The position numbers and the translations under genes were made by a program. Of a DNA stretch of 64,000 bases, positions 21,934-33,258 are shown piece by piece. The notes beneath the pieces were generated by a model that saw only the letters and a program-made list of their open reading frames with translations, had not been told where the DNA came from and searched no databases. Numbering within the stretch: the first letter of the stretch is position 1; each line of letters begins with the position of its first letter. Source of the DNA: Ypsolopha sequella (Eukaryota > Arthropoda > Insecta > Lepidoptera > Ypsolophidae). The stretch is from the NCBI GenBank assembly GCA_934047225.1, contig OW203997.1, positions 6,620,417 to 6,684,416 on the forward strand. The letters are read 5' to 3'.

Positions 21934-22398
21934 TGAGCACGCGATATGACGGCAGTGCTTTGTATCACCATAGGTTTTAAAAATAGCGGGAAGTGAAGAG
22001 AAATAATTACGAAGATGAAAGATCTGACCTTGGGAAGGAGCTGCATGCACCACAAACCACGCTTCGCCTGAGCCACCAAGTCTCTGGTGTTCTCCAAGAT
22101 GGTTTTCTTCTTCCTCTTCGTGCCTGGTTGCGCTCTTCTCGGCTAATTTTCTTCGTAATAGTAATAGATGAAAATGAGGCGCACAGCGGGTGCGATCTCA
22201 AAATGGCGGGCGGTAGGGTCGAGGTAGGACCTAGTCGAATGACAATCAGCGTATACCTCCGGCGTGAAAGGCTTCTGATTGACGACTGATTGATTTGCGT
22301 CCAAAACTAAGCGGGTGGAGATGCAGCGAAAATGACAGTTGAAAATATTAATTCACAACTACCCCGCAGTATGAGAGCCACAAGAAGTGGCGCGAACA
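21934..22398 (-). repeat. 5' LTR of BEL/Pao element
   Basis: 465 bp, apparently identical to the duplicated copy at 27717-28181 and with one visible difference from the 3' LTR. It is followed by target duplication CTTTT. Confidence 0.93.
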
Positions 22399-22702
22399 CT
22401 TTTCATAAAATAACAGTTTTTTTTAATGAAAACATACCTGTTATATAGCAAAAATGAATTTCTAGTGTCTGTTTTATACGAAAACGACATCCCACATGCT
22501 CTAGTAGCATTTACTGATCAGCACAAAAATAATGATCGAAAAGCCTCTTTTGACCCCGTTCACCCCCACCCCAGGTGCCCCCGAATCGAATCTGTCTTCT
22601 CTCCACATCTGAAAATTATTGTCTTAGGACGTTCTATTCATGGTGAAAATTTCATAATTCTACCTTGCAGGGAACAATTATTTCAGTTATCACTTTAACT
22701 AT

Positions 22703-25359
22703 CATGTTTGACGCGAATTGCGCTGTTTATTTATTACGTAAGACAGTTTTGGCCCTTTTTTTCAACCCCCCCCCCCCCTCCCCTATGTAAGGAATAAAAA
22801 TAAGATATATCCCCTCCCCCCTGACCAACCTTACGTTGATCAAATTTTAAAGGAAATTTTCTTTAATAAAATTTATTGATTAATTTATTGGTAGGCGTAC
22901 AAAACAAGACTAAAATTGGGAAGAAAAAAGACCATCCCTGAATCTGGACTACACTATATTCAGCGAGGAGATGTAAAGCGGTTTATTCACGCCTTAGCAC
23001 ACCAGGTAAAATTTAATCAACCGCCCGAATTCATACTGGAGATTCGGTAAGTGACCAGGAACAAGGTACAATGTATTTTTTTTTCGAAAAACAAAAACAG
23101 CAAATTTATTCCCATAAAAGAAATGAACTAGTTCAAAGAAAATTCCTAGTATAGGAAGTAAGGGCGCAAAAATATTTTTTTTTGTGATTTCTCCTGAGTG
23201 TTCATTAAACATTGTTTTGATCACTAACCTAGTCTCCAGTATGAATTCGGGCGGTTGATTAAATTTTGCCTTATATTTTTATACGATATGTTATGATTAT
23301 GATATTAATTTAAGTATTATGAATTTTAAGATACTTAATTTTAGAAAACGATACTTCCGACATACGTATATGACTTATGTTATTAGAACGCAGCTACACA
23401 TGATTATCATGGTACGAGGGTCGGTCACTAGCAGTTAGAGAACGGCGGTTCTTGTTGAAGATTTTCCGCAAGATCTTTTTTATGACGAAACTTGGCTCTA
23501 AATTAACGAGATGTGAATAATCAAAACGTATAATAAACTAAACGTAGATATGTGTGTTGATTTTAGTAGATACATACAATACATAATGGTGTGGATTAGC
23601 AACATAGGAACATTATCTCCAGCATAAAAATATGATTACAAGTTTTTAGAGCAGTGCTTCCGAATCCCTAATGATGATAGTTTTTTCTTTAGTGTTTTAT
23701 TACCCATTATTTATACGATTATGCTTCATTTTGTTGCTAAATAAATTAGTCCGCGTTAGCTGTAAAAAATGACACACGTCCTGCCTTGACAACGTTCCGC
23801 TCGGGACTGATTTGAGGGGTTTTTTAATTTTAAATGAGTCACTTATTTTTTTACTCAAAAAGTAATTTAGGTTTAAACTAGAGAATTAAAAACCCAATCA
23901 CTTGATATTTTTTTTAGACAAAATATCGATTTTGCAATGAATAAAACTGTTTTTTTCTGTGAATTGACCTTATGTTTAACAAATAATTTATTGCAGTAAA
24001 ATTATAAAAGTAATCTGGAATTAAATCAGATATGATAATAAAGTAGCATATATATTTTATTCAGATTTTTATCATCATTTTAACCGCACAAAAATGTATT
24101 TAAAAACACGCGACTTTGCATACACCTCAAAGTCCCTCGCCTTTTGTCTCGAGAGTCGAGACGGCGTCATTTCCTTTGACTCAGTCAGTCGGGTGAATGA
24201 CCTGCTTTGCATCGTCTCGCTAATTGTAGTATAGCTGGGCTTAACAATCAATCAGATAAAGTATCAGCCACTGAAAAAAAAGTCACATAAAGAAATATCT
24301 AGACCCTAAAAAGTGCCTAAGATTTGATCTGACACCCTCCCCCATAAATGTCTTTCGTAATAAATGAACAGACCCTGCAGTAAACAAGGCCTGTTTTCCA
24401 CAGACTGTCGATGACGACGTCCGCTCGGTGTTGTCACTGATGTCGGTGGAACAGTGTAAAAAACAGCTCATCAGTTTTGTACCGACACACTTATGTTAGG
24501 GGAACGATGGTACAGCACTATTTATCAGACAAAATTGTAAGTGTACTGTTTATTATATCTACTGTTTTATAGAAGTTTTACAATGTTTTATAATATGAAT
24601 TTTGTTATTCCAAAAAGCAAATGGTATTTTATTCATAATTACAAAATAACCATATTAAGATGGGCTATCCCGCACAGCTGCCGTGCTTTAGGTGTGTGTG
24701 ACGTCCTGATGGCTTTGATCTCGATGAAACTTTGCACACATATTTATATATGTTTCCCTTCCCCCCCCATACTGCACTCCGATCCACCTCATCGATCTCA
24801 TCAAGAGGTGCAAGATGGCGAGATATTCAAGAAGCGCCGCCGTATTTGTGCGATGGTTTCAGGTAAATACTGTTTTCCATGAAACGGTAACTGTTTATGC
24901 ATAGAAAAGTCTATAAACTTAGTCTTCTTTACATTAACTATGTATGTACTACTCTTTTTTTTATTTCAAGTATAGATAAAAATTAAACAACTTGCTAAAC
25001 TTTGCGTAAAAACGAGGCAATATTTACGATATCCTGACAGGGCTGACAGCTATTATGACGCTGTTTCATCAAATTTTGCTTTTTAGCTATATAGAGACGT
25101 AATTAGATGTCGGTAGATAATACTTATGAAAAAAAATATGAAGAAAATAACCTGTTGACTTCACATTCAGTTTTTACCTTTTTTATGAATCTTGAGAAAA
25201 ATCCAGGCGTAAATAGGCCTCGAAGCTGTGTGTAAAACTCAAGCAAAACTTTTTCCAGTTTCCGATTGACGGTAGATAAGATACCTACTAGAAACCATCA
25301 AAAAGGTAAATTAAATAATTACCAAGGAATGTAGAGTTGTAGAGACAAAGTCCAATTTT
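22703..25359. other. non-coding flank of the palindromic element
   Basis: No gene is recognised. It has a C-rich tract near 22770-22783, a MITE at 23004-23271 and AT-rich DNA. A 113-codon frame at 24541-24882 and a 62-codon frame at 24283-24471 have no family signature. The whole stretch is repeated at 28486-31142. Confidence 0.55.
23004..23271. mobile_element. MITE of the TTCATACTGGAGA family
   Basis: Inverted ends of about 38 bp (AAAATTTAATCAACCGCCCG and onward) enclose a ~190 bp AT-rich centre. The subterminal block CATACTGGAGA-x-TCGGTAAG recurs in the tandem array at 31455-31960 and, degraded, at about 35880-35950. The copy at 28787-29054 arose by the tandem duplication. Confidence 0.78.
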
Positions 25360-27254
25360 ATCCAAAGTCCAAAGATATCCGCGAATAAAGATGCACCGAT
25401 AAGAATATCAATCTCACCCGGTAAGTAAAATGTTTCATCAGCAAGTGTGATATATTTTAAATACGAAAGCGTAGACAAATCCACCTGCACCGATGGTAAG
25501 TTGTCGGTAATACGGTCGATTACATAAGTGTCAAGCGAAATTGAAACCGAATCATCAAATCGTGAAAACAATTTAAGGTTTGTCGCACCCTTAATTGGGT
25601 TTGATGAAGAGCCGATGCCCTTAACAAAAGCGCGGGGAATTTTCTCATATTTTAAGTTAAGCTTCTCACAACAGGAAACCGTCGAAAAACTGGATTGTGA
25701 CGCAGGGTCGCAGAGCGCACGTAGACGGACAGACATACCGTTAGAATCTTTCACGATCACTTGAATTGTACCTAAAAGGCATGTTTCATTACGCTGCGAG
25801 TTAGGCTGTAAGTTACATAAAGAAATATTATTACTCGCAGTTGGTACGGATTGAGAATCATTAGTCATATGTTCTGTGTTAGTCGCCGATACGGCAGGAT
25901 CCACCAACCTCGAAGATTGCGTATGTGTGCGTGGAGACACGGTAATATTTTGACCAAGCGCGGTGTGAGTATTCATCACATTTTGTTTGCGGCACAACAT
26001 CGAATGGTGTTTACAATTACAATGGCGGCAATTATAAGACGATTTACAAGCGGAATTGTTATGCGTAATACTTAAACAATTGGTGCAACCGTTATTAGAT
26101 TTGATGAACTGAAATCTTTTCTCGATATCTAGTTTCACAAATTCGGGACACTTATATAAATTATAGTGTTTTAATTGTTTACATAGCGGACAACAATTAT
26201 TATTGGTCGAAGCGGAGACAAAAGCATGGGTTGACTTGGTACTGTACCCGGTTTTGTTGTTATTATTATTAACGGAGCGGTTCGGAGCGGGAGCGGTAAT
26301 TGCGGGTGCAGTGCGGTTCAGTATCTTAGTTTGTTCCCGTAAAAATGATATTAATTCATCATAATGGGGTAAATCGGAACCACGTTTAAACATTTCAAAT
26401 GAACGAGCGGTTTCAACATCAAGTTTTTTAAGGGCCAAATACATAAGGATAAAATCCGAAAGATCTTTAATATTCAGCGATTTTAAACACGAAACAGCGG
26501 AACAGAACTTGTCTAAAAACAAGTCCAAGTTTTTTGAACTAGCGGTAGTTAAAGGGCGAAATTCAAACATTTGATCCAAATAAGTAGTGGCTAAACTACG
26601 CGAGTCTTGAAAAGTAGAAACGAGTGTTTTCCAGATTATGTCGTAGTTAGTTGCGTTCGGTGTGATTCCAGAACAAATCGAAAGTGCCCGGCCAGAAAGT
26701 TTACCCATCAGGTATTGTACTCGTTCGTTGTCGGTCAAGTCCGGATTATCGTGAATCGTGGTTTTAAATGTTTCATAGAATGTTGGCCACATAGTAGCTT
26801 CACCAGAAAAACCAACGAGTTCCAGTTTTGGAAGCTTGATAGTAGGTTTTTTGGGACATTCCATGTCAAGTGGAGCTTTAACTTTAGAGTCAGCCGATTT
26901 CGAAGAATGTGATAACTTCCGGTTGATGTATTTGCAATGGGAGTAAAGATCCTCAAAAGCTGACCAACTTTGATAATTTGGTTCAAAATTAGGATTTATC
27001 AATACCTCTGTGTCATTAATTTCATCTATGATTACATGAATTTCTGAGCGTACAGTATCCAAAGTTTCGACATTGGCCATAAACAATTCTGCCGAAGAAA
27101 CATCCTCTAAAGCGGTTTTAGAAAAGTCATAAACTCTCTGAAGGCGATTAAACAATTCTTGCCTTTTATTTTTAAGCTTCTTTAAACTATACGACATCTT
27201 TAATTTTGCAGCTTCTGCGGAATTTGGCATGTTATATAGTACAAAGTTAGGCAA
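25311..27254 (-). pseudogene. truncated BEL Gag-protease with chimeric tail (647 aa)
   Basis: The first 627 residues are the same as the intact BEL polyprotein (gag, cysteine-rich region, protease with DPAS). At the duplication breakpoint the frame enters unrelated DNA, adds 20 novel residues (FGLWIKL...) and stops at 25311. RT, RNase H and integrase are absent. Its own LTR copy (27717-28181), leader and PBS lie upstream, so the frame could still be transcribed. I infer a possible Gag-protease-only product, with no evidence of expression. Confidence 0.85.
25360..25371. other. 12 bp filler at the duplication junction
   Basis: ATCCAAAGTCCA lies between the end of unit 1 and the start of unit 2. 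It resembles the adjacent CAAAGTCCAA at 25347-25356, so it looks templated from sequence next to the break. Confidence 0.75.
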
Positions 27255-27716
27255 GTACCAGAACTATTGAAAGTTTTATACTGACTACAACATAGAATAA
27301 TGCTAATGAGTTAGAGATAACACGGGCGGCGGACGAACCTGTGTACGAGTACCTCTCGATAATATTAAGAATTAGCAGGTAGGCAGATAATATTTTCTGT
27401 GAAATGATCAAATGGTATAATCGCAGCGGATAAATTAACAGAATGGCGTATTTCACTGTAGATAATTTATAATTTCCAGTATATAGGAAATGGAATCACT
27501 AATATTTTGACGAATGCGGGGTTTTAATGCATAGATAATGCAAATAAGAGCGGGAATGCGGGGTAATACTGCGGGCAGAGTGAAAATTAGAGCGGAATTC
27601 ACGTGTTCTTTAGACAAAGAACATGAAGATAGCGGTTGGAAATACCAAAAAATGGTTATAGATCGCAGATCAAAGGGCCTAAAATGGATCTAGATCCGGC
27701 TCGAATGGCCAAAAAA

Positions 27717-28181
27717 TGAGCACGCGATATGACGGCAGTGCTTTGTATCACCATAGGTTTTAAAAATAGCGGGAAGTGAAGAGAAATAATTACGAAGATG
27801 AAAGATCTGACCTTGGGAAGGAGCTGCATGCACCACAAACCACGCTTCGCCTGAGCCACCAAGTCTCTGGTGTTCTCCAAGATGGTTTTCTTCTTCCTCT
27901 TCGTGCCTGGTTGCGCTCTTCTCGGCTAATTTTCTTCGTAATAGTAATAGATGAAAATGAGGCGCACAGCGGGTGCGATCTCAAAATGGCGGGCGGTAGG
28001 GTCGAGGTAGGACCTAGTCGAATGACAATCAGCGTATACCTCCGGCGTGAAAGGCTTCTGATTGACGACTGATTGATTTGCGTCCAAAACTAAGCGGGTG
28101 GAGATGCAGCGAAAATGACAGTTGAAAATATTAATTCACAACTACCCCGCAGTATGAGAGCCACAAGAAGTGGCGCGAACA
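27717..28181 (-). repeat. duplicated BEL 5' LTR (no 3' partner)
   Basis: Copy of 21934-22398 created by the tandem duplication. It is followed by CTTTT at 28182-28186, but no LTR bounds the truncated element on the other side. Confidence 0.93.
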
Positions 28182-28485
28182 CTTTTCATAAAATAACAGT
28201 TTTTTTTAATGAAAACATACCTGTTATATAGCAAAAATGAATTTCTAGTGTCTGTTTTATACGAAAACGACATCCCACATGCTCTAGTAGCATTTACTGA
28301 TCAGCACAAAAATAATGATCGAAAAGCCTCTTTTGACCCCGTTCACCCCCACCCCAGGTGCCCCCGAATCGAATCTGTCTTCTCTCCACATCTGAAAATT
28401 ATTGTCTTAGGACGTTCTATTCATGGTGAAAATTTCATAATTCTACCTTGCAGGGAACAATTATTTCAGTTATCACTTTAACTAT
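28182..28485 (+). repeat. second copy of the palindromic element's outer tip
   Basis: Repeat of 22399-22702 through the tandem duplication. It contains the same ~90-codon open frame (28209-28481). Confidence 0.85.
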
Positions 28486-28786
28486 CATGTTTGACGCGAA
28501 TTGCGCTGTTTATTTATTACGTAAGACAGTTTTGGCCCTTTTTTTCAACCCCCCCCCCCCCTCCCCTATGTAAGGAATAAAAATAAGATATATCCCCTCC
28601 CCCCTGACCAACCTTACGTTGATCAAATTTTAAAGGAAATTTTCTTTAATAAAATTTATTGATTAATTTATTGGTAGGCGTACAAAACAAGACTAAAATT
28701 GGGAAGAAAAAAGACCATCCCTGAATCTGGACTACACTATATTCAGCGAGGAGATGTAAAGCGGTTTATTCACGCCTTAGCACACC

Positions 28787-29054
28787 AGGTAAAATTTAAT
28801 CAACCGCCCGAATTCATACTGGAGATTCGGTAAGTGACCAGGAACAAGGTACAATGTATTTTTTTTTCGAAAAACAAAAACAGCAAATTTATTCCCATAA
28901 AAGAAATGAACTAGTTCAAAGAAAATTCCTAGTATAGGAAGTAAGGGCGCAAAAATATTTTTTTTTGTGATTTCTCCTGAGTGTTCATTAAACATTGTTT
29001 TGATCACTAACCTAGTCTCCAGTATGAATTCGGGCGGTTGATTAAATTTTGCCT
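28787..29054. mobile_element. duplicated TTCATACTGGAGA-family MITE
   Basis: Copy of 23004-23271, carried by the 5.77 kb tandem duplication and not an independent insertion. Confidence 0.78.
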
Positions 29055-31454
29055 TATATTTTTATACGATATGTTATGATTATGATATTAATTTAAGTAT
29101 TATGAATTTTAAGATACTTAATTTTAGAAAACGATACTTCCGACATACGTATATGACTTATGTTATTAGAACGCAGCTACACATGATTATCATGGTACGA
29201 GGGTCGGTCACTAGCAGTTAGAGAACGGCGGTTCTTGTTGAAGATTTTCCGCAAGATCTTTTTTATGACGAAACTTGGCTCTAAATTAACGAGATGTGAA
29301 TAATCAAAACGTATAATAAACTAAACGTAGATATGTGTGTTGATTTTAGTAGATACATACAATACATAATGGTGTGGATTAGCAACATAGGAACATTATC
29401 TCCAGCATAAAAATATGATTACAAGTTTTTAGAGCAGTGCTTCCGAATCCCTAATGATGATAGTTTTTTCTTTAGTGTTTTATTACCCATTATTTATACG
29501 ATTATGCTTCATTTTGTTGCTAAATAAATTAGTCCGCGTTAGCTGTAAAAAATGACACACGTCCTGCCTTGACAACGTTCCGCTCGGGACTGATTTGAGG
29601 GGTTTTTTAATTTTAAATGAGTCACTTATTTTTTTACTCAAAAAGTAATTTAGGTTTAAACTAGAGAATTAAAAACCCAATCACTTGATATTTTTTTTAG
29701 ACAAAATATCGATTTTGCAATGAATAAAACTGTTTTTATCTGTGAATTGACCTTATGTTTAACAAATAATTTATTGCAGTAAAATTATAAAAGTAATCTG
29801 GAATTAAATCAGATATGATAATAAAGTAGCATATATATTTTATTCAGATTTTTATCATCATTTTAACCGCACAAAAATGTATTTAAAAACACGCGACTTT
29901 GCATACACCTCAAAGTCCCTCGCCTTTTGTCTCGAGAGTCGAGACGGCGTCATTTCCTTTGACTCAGTCAGTCGGGTGAATGACCTGCTTTGCATCGTCT
30001 CGCTAATTGTAGTATAGCTGGGCTTAACAATCAATCAGATAAAGTATCAGCCACTGAAAAAAAAGTCACATAAAGAAATATCTAGACCCTAAAAAGTGCC
30101 TAAGATTTGATCTGACACCCTCCCCCATAAATGTCTTTCGTAATAAATGAACAGACCCTGCAGTAAACAAGGCCTGTTTTCCACAGACTGTCGATGACGA
30201 CGTCCGCTCGGTGTTGTCACTGATGTCGGTGGAACAGTGTAAAAAACAGCTCATCAGTTTTGTACCGACACACTTATGTTAGGGGAACGATGGTACAGCA
30301 CTATTTATCAGACAAAATTGTAAGTGTACTGTTTATTATATCTACTGTTTTATAGAAGTTTTACAATGTTTTATAATATGAATTTTGTTATTCCAAAAAG
30401 CAAATGGTATTTTATTCATAATTACAAAATAACCATATTAAGATGGGCTATCCCGCACAGCTGCCGTGCTTTAGGTGTGTGTGACGTCCTGATGGCTTTG
30501 ATCTCGATGAAACTTTGCACACATATTTATATATGTTTCCCTTCCCCCCCCATACTGCACTCCGATCCACCTCATCGATCTCATCAAGAGGTGCAAGATG
30601 GCGAGATATTCAAGAAGCGCCGCCGTATTTGTGCGATGGTTTCAGGTAAATACTGTTTTCCATGAAACGGTAACTGTTTATGCATAGAAAAGTCTATAAA
30701 CTTAGTCTTCTTTACATTAACTATGTATGTACTACTCTTTTTTTTATTTCAAGTATAGATAAAAATTAAACAACTTGCTAAACTTTGCGTAAAAACGAGG
30801 CAATATTTACGATATCCTGACAGGGCTGACAGCTATTATGACGCTGTTTCATCAAATTTTGCTTTTTAGCTATATAGAGACGTAATTAGATGTCGGTAGA
30901 TAATACTTATGAAAAAAAATATGAAGAAAATAACCTGTTGACTTCACATTCAGTTTTTACCTTTTTTATGAATCTTGAGAAAAATCCAGGCGTAAATAGG
31001 CCTCGAAGCTGTGTGTAAAACTCAAGCAAAACTTTTTCCAGTTTCCGATTGACGGTAGATAAGATACCTACTAGAAACCATCAAAAAGGTAAATTAAATA
31101 ATTACCAAGGAATGTAGAGTTGTAGAGACAAAGTCCAATTTTGAGTTGGGATTAATTGCAATGGGAACCTTACTTTATTCACCGACAAACTTACCCTTAA
31201 CTTTAATATTAGCGGTCGAGACTTCTATTGCTTGGGAATAAAAGATATTTTTCGTTTGATATATTGTAAAATAAGCAGGTTTTAGTAGAAAACTCGTGAC
31301 GGCAACTCGTGACGTTGGCACAAAGCTCATTAACTTTGCGAAAGATAAGTGAGCTAAAATAGCTCAGGGCTGCAGTGGAACACGACCCTTGCTCGAGTTT
31401 TTTTATTTTTTCATGTCCTGTGCTTTGGAGTTACCTAAGGTAACTTTGATTGAT

Positions 31455-31960
31455 ACAGCCAAGTTCATACTGGAGTCTCGATAAGGGGACAGGACCAAGG
31501 TTTAATGGCCTTTTTTGCGAAATACGAAAACTATGTTTATACCCCTATAAGCCTAAATTTTATTTTGCGTATTTCACAGAAACAGTCATTGAACCTTGTC
31601 AATGATCACTTCACTTACAAAGTCTCCAGTACGAATTTGGCTACATCAGCCAAATCTTTTATAAGGTGACATTTCTTTATATAGCCAAATTCATACTGGA
31701 GACTCGATAAGGGGACAGGACCAAGGTTTAATGGCCTTTTTTGCGAAATACGAAAACTATGTTTATACCCCTATAAGCCTAAATTTTATTTTGCGTATTT
31801 CACAGAAAAAGTCATTGAACCTTGTCAATGATCACTTCACTTACAAAGTCTCCAGTACGAATTTGGCTACATCAGCCAAATCTTTTATAAGGTGACATTT
31901 CTTTATATAGCCAAATTTATACTGGAGACTTGGTAAGTGTTCAGGACCAAAGTTCAATGA
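31455..31960. repeat. tandem 226 bp MITE array, about 2.2 copies
   Basis: Units start near 31455, 31681 and 31907 with a period of 226 bp (CCAAGTTCAT at 31459, CCAAATTCAT at 31685, CCAAATTTAT at 31911). Each complete unit contains a MITE with CATACTGGAGACTCG ends and an inverted CTCCAGTACGAATTTGGCT end, plus the linker TTATAAGGTGACATTTCTTTATATA. The third unit diverges after about 50 bp. Confidence 0.85.
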
Positions 31961-31996
31961 CCCTTTTTGTAAAAAGCCCAAAATAAAATGTATGTA

Positions 31997-32172
31997 AAGA
32001 CCGTCATGGAGAACCAAAAGTGACCGAGTTGATGCTGGGTTCATATTATGATTTGACATCCCCTACTAAATGCGCACCTCATTAGGCTCGAAAAAATTTG
32101 CTAAAAAACGCCCATATGGGCCTGAATACAGAATAAACTCGATCACTTTTGGTAATCCTCACATGACGGACT
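31997..32172. mobile_element. short MITE with ACCGTCATG-type ends
   Basis: Imperfect inverted ends: GACCGTCATGGAGAACCAAA...GTGACCGAGTT against AACTCGATCACTTTTGG...CATGACGG. The centre contains CGCCCATATGGGC. Boundaries are approximate. Confidence 0.5.
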
Positions 32173-32940
32173 AATTAATAGTCAGTCCTACCTGGATATG
32201 GTGCCATGATATTACGTACACCGCCTTCTCCTTCCCATTCCTCCAAAATATCTTACACCCAAAAGTTGTCTGGAAGAAATCGTTCTAAGCGATAAGACCG
32301 TCTATTGTTGCCTTAATTTCTATTATTTGTATCGTCCTTTTCCATTGTTCTTCTTTTAGTGCACATTTAAGAGTCATATGTATTATCTAATGAGCGTTTT
32401 TCCTTATGTCAAATTTAGTGTTAAATAAGATTCCTAGATGGCACTGTTATGTCGTATTCTTTAGCAACAGAATCAAAGACAAAATTTGCACAGATTCCAA
32501 ACAAACTAAAAACCACTTTGACATTGATTGCTACGAAACACATTTTATCCTCAGAATAAGGAATACCCTTATTCTGAGATTTTATCTATGGTGACATGAA
32601 CAGAGACATCTGGAGGAAATCTAAGAACTAAGAAAAAAAAACAACGAGAAAAAAGCTCTTTGAATGAAACTTAAGGATAAAACATTATTATTGCAAAACT
32701 GGTCAGCTATCCCGATCAAAAATACTTAGGTGAGCCGTCTTGCAATAATCAAGTAATATTTATGTTATGATTATGTAAGTAAGTATTGTAAATAAAGCAT
32801 TTTAGGTTACCGGATCGCTCCTTGGCTCTACTTTTTGTTTCCAAGAACATCTCTTTGATGGAGTAAATCTCAGAAACCTCATATATTGGTTCATAATTTT
32901 TCCTAAATTTTTATTGGGCAAGCAATTAATTTTATTAAAT
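32173..32940. other. AT-rich DNA with no recognised content
   Basis: I see no coding or repeat signature. A short inverted pair, CTCAGAATAAGG and CCTTATTCTGAG, lies near 32550-32578. Confidence 0.4.
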
Positions 32941-33258
32941 ACTAGCTTTTGCCCGCGGCTTCGCCTGCGTTGATTAAGTTTTTGTATAGTCTTATCGAAT
33001 CCTATCACATCCCATCCCATCCTCATTATCCCATCCCACTAATATTCAACGGCGATAAGGAGTAACATTACATCACTTTTCTATAGGGACTTCACATCCC
33101 ATTGCCTTCTGATTATTGGGATAAAAAATACCCTATGTCCTATTTCAGGTCTAGAACTACATTTGTGCAAAGTTTCAGCCTAATCGTTTATGTAGTTTCG
33201 GCGTGAACGAGTAACAAACATCCATCCAAACTTTTGCATTTATAATATTAGTGGGATG
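32941..33258. repeat. dispersed lepidopteran repeat (TAGCTTTTGCCCGCGGCTTC), possibly Helitron-like
   Basis: The start ACTAGCTTTTGCCCGCGGC and the end region AGTAACAAACATCCATCC...TTTATAATATTAGTGGGAT are familiar as the two ends of a very common lepidopteran repeat. Internal GTGCAAAGTTTCAGCCTAATCG also fits. Class assignment is from memory and uncertain. A (GGGAT)n microsatellite follows at 33253-33293. Confidence 0.6.

Larger units (their letters stand above)
15564..22398 (-). mobile_element. complete BEL/Pao LTR retrotransposon, TSD CTTTT
   Basis: The element is 6835 bp. The LTRs are 15564-16028 (3') and 21934-22398 (5'), each 465 bp and running TG...CA; I saw one difference (C/T in CTCGGCTAAT-C/T-TTCTTCG). 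CTTTT flanks the element at 15559-15563 and 22399-22403. A polypurine tract (CGCCGGGGGCAAA on the minus strand, 16029-16041) abuts the 3' LTR. A PBS lies at 21911-21928. One ORF spans gag to integrase. The pre-insertion sequence survives in the left palindrome arm at 8689-8693. The element looks young and potentially autonomous, although its right part has been tandemly duplicated with flanking DNA. Confidence 0.95.
8378..22702. mobile_element. ~4.0 kb palindromic element, split by gypsy and BEL insertions
   Basis: The left arm 8378-10122 is repeated in inverted orientation as 10637-11446, 14938-15563 and 22404-22702. Removing the two LTR elements and one copy of each target duplication leaves about 1.73 kb on each side of a 514 bp spacer (10123-10636). 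Each arm has the same order from outside in: a ~95-codon open frame, AT-rich DNA, a CXC cysteine-cluster reading frame pointing outward, then the FGGLHIEM-family frame pointing inward. The outer ends share ATAGTTAAAGTGA, but no target duplication is evident and the left end carries a short extra insertion. The arms differ by scattered substitutions and indels, so the inverted duplication predates the LTR insertions. Confidence 0.85.
19589..25359 (+). repeat. tandem duplication, unit 1 (5771 bp)
   Basis: It is repeated at 25372-31142 with an offset of 5783 bp. It runs from inside BEL pol (between protease and RT) through gag, the 5' LTR, the outer tip of the palindromic element and about 2.66 kb of flanking DNA. 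I noticed only one substitution between units (T at 23955, A at 29738). Confidence 0.95.
25372..31142 (+). repeat. tandem duplication, unit 2 (5771 bp)
   Basis: Second copy of 19589-25359, directly adjacent apart from the 12 bp filler. Homology stops at 31142/25359, where unit 2 continues into AGTTGGGATTAA, the ancestral flank. Confidence 0.95.

Noticed and set aside
24541..24882. 113-codon frame, also at 30324-30665
   Set aside because: No family signature and low-complexity composition. It appears twice only because of the tandem duplication.
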